A stretch of 64,000 nt of DNA from Hydractinia symbiolongicarpus (lineage: Eukaryota > Cnidaria > Hydrozoa > Anthoathecata > Hydractiniidae). Positions 59,127 through 64,000 of this stretch are shown piece after piece. Below the pieces are notes generated by a model, which saw only the letters and a program-made list of their open reading frames with translations, did no database searches and had not been told where the DNA came from. Location: NCBI RefSeq assembly GCF_029227915.1, contig NC_079884.1, forward strand, positions 23,374,001 to 23,438,000. The letters are read 5' to 3'. Both the position numbers and the translations under genes were made by a program. The stretch's first letter is position 1; every line of letters begins with the position of its first letter.

Positions 59127-62100
59127 ATGTGGAGGAAAGTTGCATTTGTTGTGTGGACATTGTGGTTGATATTGATAAGTGTAGAATGTATTGTTGTTCA
59201 TGAAGGTGGGAGCTCTTTGTTTCTATGAATTTAGACAGTTGGATAATAAATCTATTATTAACCAGCACGAACTGCGTTTGATAAGAAACCCAATCACAAG
59301 GGTTTCTAATTTAAGCCGCAGAGATAGTTTTGTTGATGATAATATACTTCCGTTTGAAAGAAAGACTTAGAAAGAAAAAGTATAAAAGAAAAGTATGCAG
59401 TAAAATTGGAAAGCTACATATATTTTCAATACATATTTTTTTTAGAAGTATGACATTTGTATAGGCTTAAATTTGGTCATTTTTTAGGCATATGCTAAGC
59501 ATTATGTGAAGCCTAAAAACATGTTGTAAATGTCTTTTGTTTCGTAAGCAGTTTTTCTTTTTATTCTTTATGTCTGAATTAACCAGTATGTAGTGAGATT
59601 TAATTTGTAATTACTGATGTTCAAAATGCAAATTCAATATTATTTTTTTCAAATAAGCATATTTTGAGCCTGATCATGTGTTTTTCATACGCATATTTCA
59701 AAAAATATTTTTACCATTTTTAGGCATAACCTAAGCATATTTTGAGCCTAAAATAGTATTTTTCATAAGCATTCTTAAGTCTTATTTTGCAATTTTAATT
59801 ACATGTAGCTATGGTGCAAGTTTTTTCTTTATATTTTTTCGCCCAGTCAATGGTAAAAAGAATTAGCGCTGGGTCTATATAACTGGTGTACCTTAACAAA
59901 GACAACAGTGTTAAAAGAATAATCTTGATGCTTCGAGATGCGTACATGCGGACATATACCAGGGCCGTCGCCATATTTTTTAAGTTTAAAATGCAACATA
60001 AAAAAGAACAAATACTTAATATCTGGGAGTAAATTAAAATTAAAATAGATTAATAAGAAACCGTTGATTTGAAAGGTATTTCAAGCTAGTGAACAAATAA
60101 ATACACCATGTAATCATTATAAACCAAATGATTTATCAAAACAGAATCATGTTTTTGGACTATAAATTCTAGTTCACGAACGGATCACTCAAGTTATAAT
60201 GCATTGAAATATGTAGCCTTTACCGTCACTCTTCTCTCCCTGTTTTCCTCCCTCCCTCACTTCTCAGAGAAGTGTCCCTTACACAACGTAGTTGTAGTGT
60301 GTTCTTCTGCGTCTTGCAGTTCTGGCAGTCCATGAATCAAATCCCGCTTAATGTCATACAGTATGTTATGATGCACTAAGCTCTACTTCAATTTGATTAT
60401 ACTACACACTTGCTACTGCCAGATTATTACTCGCGAAAAGATCAAGACGTGCCATCAATTCGCAAAATTTTATTTCACAGTAAAAAAAAGGCAATTTCAT
60501 TCACACAAGGAAGAAAACAAACCACTGAAGTCAATGTTATAACAACGGATCATTGAAAACGTACACGTTGATTAGTATATTAAGAAAAGGTCATTTCAGT
60601 CCTAAAAATTTTATTTTCAATTTCGTGGCTTTATCAAATTTGTCATATAAAATTGTGAATTTCCTAGCGGCTTCTGCAAGTTTTGATCTGTAATGTTTGT
60701 CAATTGTGATGCGTCCTAATTGTTCTAATTCTTTGATTGCATTACCTGTTCACACTACAAGCTAGAAAAAAATTTGATTTTTCCGAAAAGTTGAAGGAAA
60801 AACAAAATTAAAGGGGCTGCAAAACGAAATGTTGATGTTTGACTTCAATGACTTATGCAAGCTTATGGCGGGGAAAAATTTATAAACATTTAGGACCAAA
60901 ACAACGTTTTAGATTTTTCTAATAGAAAACACTTTCACCATTTTGACCTGGTTAGCTAGCTATTTTCTTTTAAATTCTGTACTTAAACACACCATTTATT
61001 GCACGCAAAGCCAGTTGATGCAACAACAATGACTTTTAAATCTTTTAAGAGGTATTAATTACTCTCTTAAAGCTATTTAGCATGGTATTTTTTAACAAAT
61101 ACAGTCCCCCGTGTTGTCTTGCTTCCTTGCGTCTTCCTCAAAAAGGATATTATCTCATTTTACCGCCAAAAAAAGAGAAAACTGAAAAATAATGTATCTA
61201 TTTTTTGAAAAATACTATTAAAAAAGTAGTAAATTATAAAAAAGTAATTATTCATCAACAGGTTGTCTATATTTGATAATAAAGTGGGCATATTTCTTGT
61301 ACCTTGTTCTTCTGAAGGGCCTGACTAATACATAATGTTACTCAGATTGCGAGTGGATGAAGAATAATATAAGTGTTAGTTAGCTTGAAAATAAAGAATC
61401 ACCTAGCGTTTATTGCTTTGTATTTCGTTTTTGTCGATTTCAGATGAAACAGACGCTGAAATTAACTTAGAGACAAAGCGGACACATATCCAACCTCAAA
61501 AAAACGCGTTAAAAATATCACATCAAAACACACAGGATTTTTCAACCAATCAACAAGCAAATATAACTTTAAAAAAACATGAAGCTACTTCAAGACTGAA
61601 ATTAATCAATCAAGTTGTAAAAGAATTAAAAAATGTTTTAGCCAAAAAAACTCTTCCCACACAAGCAAAATCCTCTTTAATTAACGAGGTTTTTAATGCC
61701 GATGGTGACCCAAAAAAGGTATCGATAGCAAAGGAGATATTTCGAAAGATACTAGAACCTTCTAAACCAACGAACGGAGCTGTTGGGGACCTCGGTGCAG
61801 AAATGATAAAAGTTTCTGTACTTTCAAGGAGTCATTTTAATACTACAACAGCACCAAGTAATCTATCTAAAAGAAGGAAACGTCGTCACCGCAAGCACCG
61901 ACGTCGCAAAAAAACTAAATCAGCTGACAAACAAGGAACTAATTTTGAGAGAAACGTGAGTAAAACTCAGTATAAACCTAGTCCAAAAAATCATCGACCA
62001 CTGTCAAAAAGTACACCAAAGCAAGAACATATTTCCAAGTATACACATAATACTGCAAAATTAAAACGTAATGCATACAGGTTTAGAAAAGCAAATTTAA

Positions 62101-62831
62101 CTCTTCTTAACATATTAGCAAGAAGGCGAAAATATTTTAAGTATGAATTACAACCTTCGTCAGGAAATAAAACTTCGCATGAAGAAAGATACCATTTAGT
62201 CAAAGTTAAAAATGACCCTGGCATTGACATGAGAGGAAAAACAGCAAAACTTTTATCCTTAAAAATCCATTCACCAAACAATTTGGCAAGTCCTGTCGCT
62301 GTTAATGGGACAAATACAAGTATAAGTCGGAAAGATTTAGTGATAGAACTAGACGATTCAAATAACGACGACGAGTACCAAAACGGCCGGCGACGTGGTT
62401 TTAACCCAATCATGTCGTTATTAAACCGTATAACTAAATCAAACGCCGCCGATATTGACGTTTTTGACGAGCGCGATGACAATGACAGAGACGACACCGA
62501 TTACGACGACGGATTTATTAGCCCCAGACGACGTCGTCTTGGAGAAAATTTATTTTTAAATTCGTTCTCCGATGAAAACGACGACGATGACGGATACAAC
62601 GACAGCGAAGAGGATTATAACAACAGATTTAGAAACGTCGAAAATAATTTTTCAGACCTTTACGAACCGCAGTTGGAACGCCAACTAGCGCCATATAAAA
62701 ATGACGCCCGTGAGGAATTCGATGCGCCATATATGTACGAACAAGGTGAAGAAAACTTTTTTAATAATGTTCCCACAAACACTTACGATCCAGAAAAACC
62801 TATCATTATGGAAGTAGACCGAAAAAGGTAG
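59127..62831 (+). CDS. Unrecognised secreted protein with basic middle and acidic C-terminus, two exons
   Basis: Exon 1 (59127-59205) encodes 26 residues, MWRKVAFVVWTLWLILISVE..., a clear signal peptide. Its donor (GAAG|GTGGGA) joins in phase to the acceptor TTTCAG at 61,443, exon 2 61444-62831, giving about 488 residues. After the signal peptide come an alanine/lysine-rich amphipathic stretch, a strongly basic cluster (SKRRKRRHRKHRRRKK, about 168-183), several N-x-S/T sites, then an aspartate-rich C-terminal third (for example DERDDNDRDDTDYDDGF) with an RRRR run that could be a furin site. I do not recognise a family. It could be a matrix, biomineral or precursor protein; that is speculation. 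The intron is 2,238 bp. Confidence 0.72.
59480..59760 (+). repeat. Two copies of a TTTTTAGGCATA...GCCTAAAA hairpin motif
   Basis: At 59,483-59,520 and 59,719-59,757 a roughly 40-bp motif begins TTTTTAGGCATA and ends AGCCTAAAA, with ends that pair and CTAAGCAT inside. A partial copy (AAGCATATTTTGAGCCT) lies between. All are in the intron of the secreted-protein gene. Confidence 0.5.
60811..60860 (+). repeat. Fragment of the 57,645 MITE-like family
   Basis: AAGGGGCTGCAAAACG followed by TGTTGATGTTTGACTTCAAT matches the reverse complement of the right end of the 57,645-58,141 element over about 47 bp. The other end was not found. Confidence 0.45.
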
Positions 62832-63016
62832 AACTGAGCAAATAAGGTATAGAACATAACATAGACGCTACGCTATGGCGATAAGATCGTCCATGTATAT
62901 ATTACACACAGTCCACTGTAAATATTTTTTTTTTGTTTTTATATATTATTGTTCATAATATTACGTTTGGTTTCTCTAAAACACTCGACTACGTTTTTGG
63001 CATTTAATTACTGGGC

Positions 63017-63387
63017 ATATTGAAGAAGAACTACTTTGTTCATCACTAACATACTGCCAAGCAGTGAGCGGGATTCGATCCACGGTCCCCAGAACTGGGA
63101 GCCGCAGACGAAGCCACTACACTACGTGCGGCAATATGTTAGTGATGAACTAAGATAGTTTATCCGGATGGTGTGTATACATATAGGTGAATATTTATCA
63201 TAGCACATCTGTATTTCATTCTCAACAGAGAATGAAATACGGATGTGTATGTTAGTGATGAACAAAGTAGTTCTTCTTCAATATGACTTGCACGCATAAT
63301 ACTCGCCCGTCATTAGAGGTCTGATCGGGGTGAAGCATTCTCTGTTGAGAATGAAATACGGATGTGCTATAATTATTCACCTATATG
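63017..63387. mobile_element. Nested palindromic element with tRNA-like core and 12-bp direct repeats
   Basis: Direct repeats TAATTACTGGGC (63,005-63,016 and 63,388-63,399) flank the insert, as a target duplication would. A 38-bp arm (63,016-63,053) recurs as a perfect inverted copy at 63,248-63,285, and its inner 16 bp recur again at 63,135-63,150. A second inverted pair (63,178-63,234 and 63,337-63,390) encloses the right half, with a short palindrome AATGAAAT-type core at about 63,215-63,238. No protein is encoded. Confidence 0.72.
63055..63132 (-). other. tRNA-like sequence with polymerase III boxes, degenerate
   Basis: On the minus strand, box A TAGTGTAGTGG (63,114-63,124) and box B GGATCGAATCC (63,071-63,081) fit the polymerase III consensus at about the right distance. 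The acceptor and T stems pair poorly, and a CCCAG-TT-CTGGG hairpin replaces a normal anticodon arm, so this is not a functional tRNA gene but a SINE-type promoter head or pseudo-tRNA. Confidence 0.6.
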
Positions 63388-63399
63388 TAATTACTGGGC

Positions 63400-64000
63400 T
63401 TTTGAAACGTTCGTTATCAAAAGACTATACCGGACCCATTTGAGCAATTCTAAGATACGCATAGATTTGAATTAATTTTTTTCCTATCCTGTTACTTAAT
63501 AGTGATTTTAACATATAAGGCGGGAGTTAGCTTTAACCAGCTAAACGACAGGTTTTGGCCAGGGTTTTTTGTTTTTGTTCAGGAAAATATTATTTAAAAA
63601 TAACGATAGGTTTTTATATAGCTCTATTTCACTGGGATTAACGCACGTTGAATATTTAAACACCACACTTAAAGGTCACTTCCAATTTTGCAGGACAAGA
63701 TAAAGAATTTGGTCTTAAATATGATTTCACAGTACCATAGAAATAGCTTTTAATGGGTATCGCAGGTGTATCATTGTTAAAATTTTCTGTAAAAACGATT
63801 TAGAAGTTGTTTTAAAAACAGCTGAATTTAGAACTCAGGCAGTACACGGTTTTTTTTATAAGAAACCAGTCTATAAGAAACCTTAGGCTCAGAAAAATTT
63901 TAAGAAACTTATAAGAAACTTGAGCTGGCTGAGAAAATCTCCAACATTAAGAAACTTATATACATAACAGAAAAAGGGAAGGAAACAGAATAGAATGAGT
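63400..64000. other. Right edge, no gene seen
   Basis: AT-rich sequence. Near the end (63,858-63,960) the word TAAGAAAC recurs several times, a short degenerate repeat. Nothing else is supported. Confidence 0.4.

Noticed and set aside
61991-62497. 168-codon minus-strand frame within the secreted-protein exon
   Set aside because: A shadow of the plus-strand gene, which has the signal peptide, the phase-matched intron and the biased composition expected of a real protein.
63055-63132. Functional tRNA gene
   Set aside because: The promoter boxes are good, but the acceptor and T stems do not pair and no normal anticodon loop forms.

Overview
This window is eukaryotic, AT-rich, intron-rich animal DNA. 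The conserved genes, the short AT-rich introns and the mix of Penelope-like, Helitron-like, Polinton-type and LINE sequences suit a non-vertebrate metazoan. I favour a cnidarian, but this is inference; no marker in the window fixes the species. All exon models below were built by eye from splice signals, reading-phase continuity and remembered family resemblance.

Layout: 1-4.7 kb is intergenic and repeat-rich, with inverted-repeat elements, a degenerate tandem region and two head-to-tail copies of a ~690-bp Helitron-like element. 4,765-31,917 (minus) is one large gene, VPS13B, in about 37 exons with unbroken phase, giving about 3,830 residues. Its intron 23 carries a recent Penelope-like element (14,454-16,890) with a 12-bp target duplication. 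Other introns hold a tRNA-derived SINE and palindromes. 32-41 kb is mostly gene-poor, with a decayed protein-primed family-B DNA polymerase of Polinton/Maverick type (about 34.4-36.1 kb), a small inverted-repeat element at 38.3 kb and a 992-bp TA-flanked terminal-inverted-repeat element at 40.4-41.4 kb that contains a 52-bp satellite.

41,420-52,003 (plus) is SCYL3, a SCY1-like pseudokinase, in 17 recognisable coding exons; its extreme N-terminal exon was not found. A 5'-truncated LINE and old Helitron-like relics lie in its introns. 53,903-56,660 (plus) is KXD1, a KxDL-motif subunit of BORC/BLOC-related complexes, in four exons, with an unusual C-terminal extension of four 20-residue repeats. 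59,127-62,831 (plus) is a two-exon gene for an unrecognised secreted protein with a very basic middle and a very acidic C-terminal part. A nested palindromic element with a tRNA-like core lies just downstream (63,017-63,387), flanked by 12-bp direct repeats.

VPS13B (Golgi and endosome lipid-transfer bridge), SCYL3 (Golgi or adhesion-associated scaffold) and KXD1 (lysosome positioning) all act in membrane trafficking. Nothing in the sequence shows that they are co-regulated, so I treat the adjacency as probably accidental. The most interesting items are the fresh Penelope insertion with 99%-identical inverted arms, the palindromic tRNA-cored element, inverted satellite arrays either side of a SCYL3 exon, the KXD1 repeat extension and the undescribed secreted protein.
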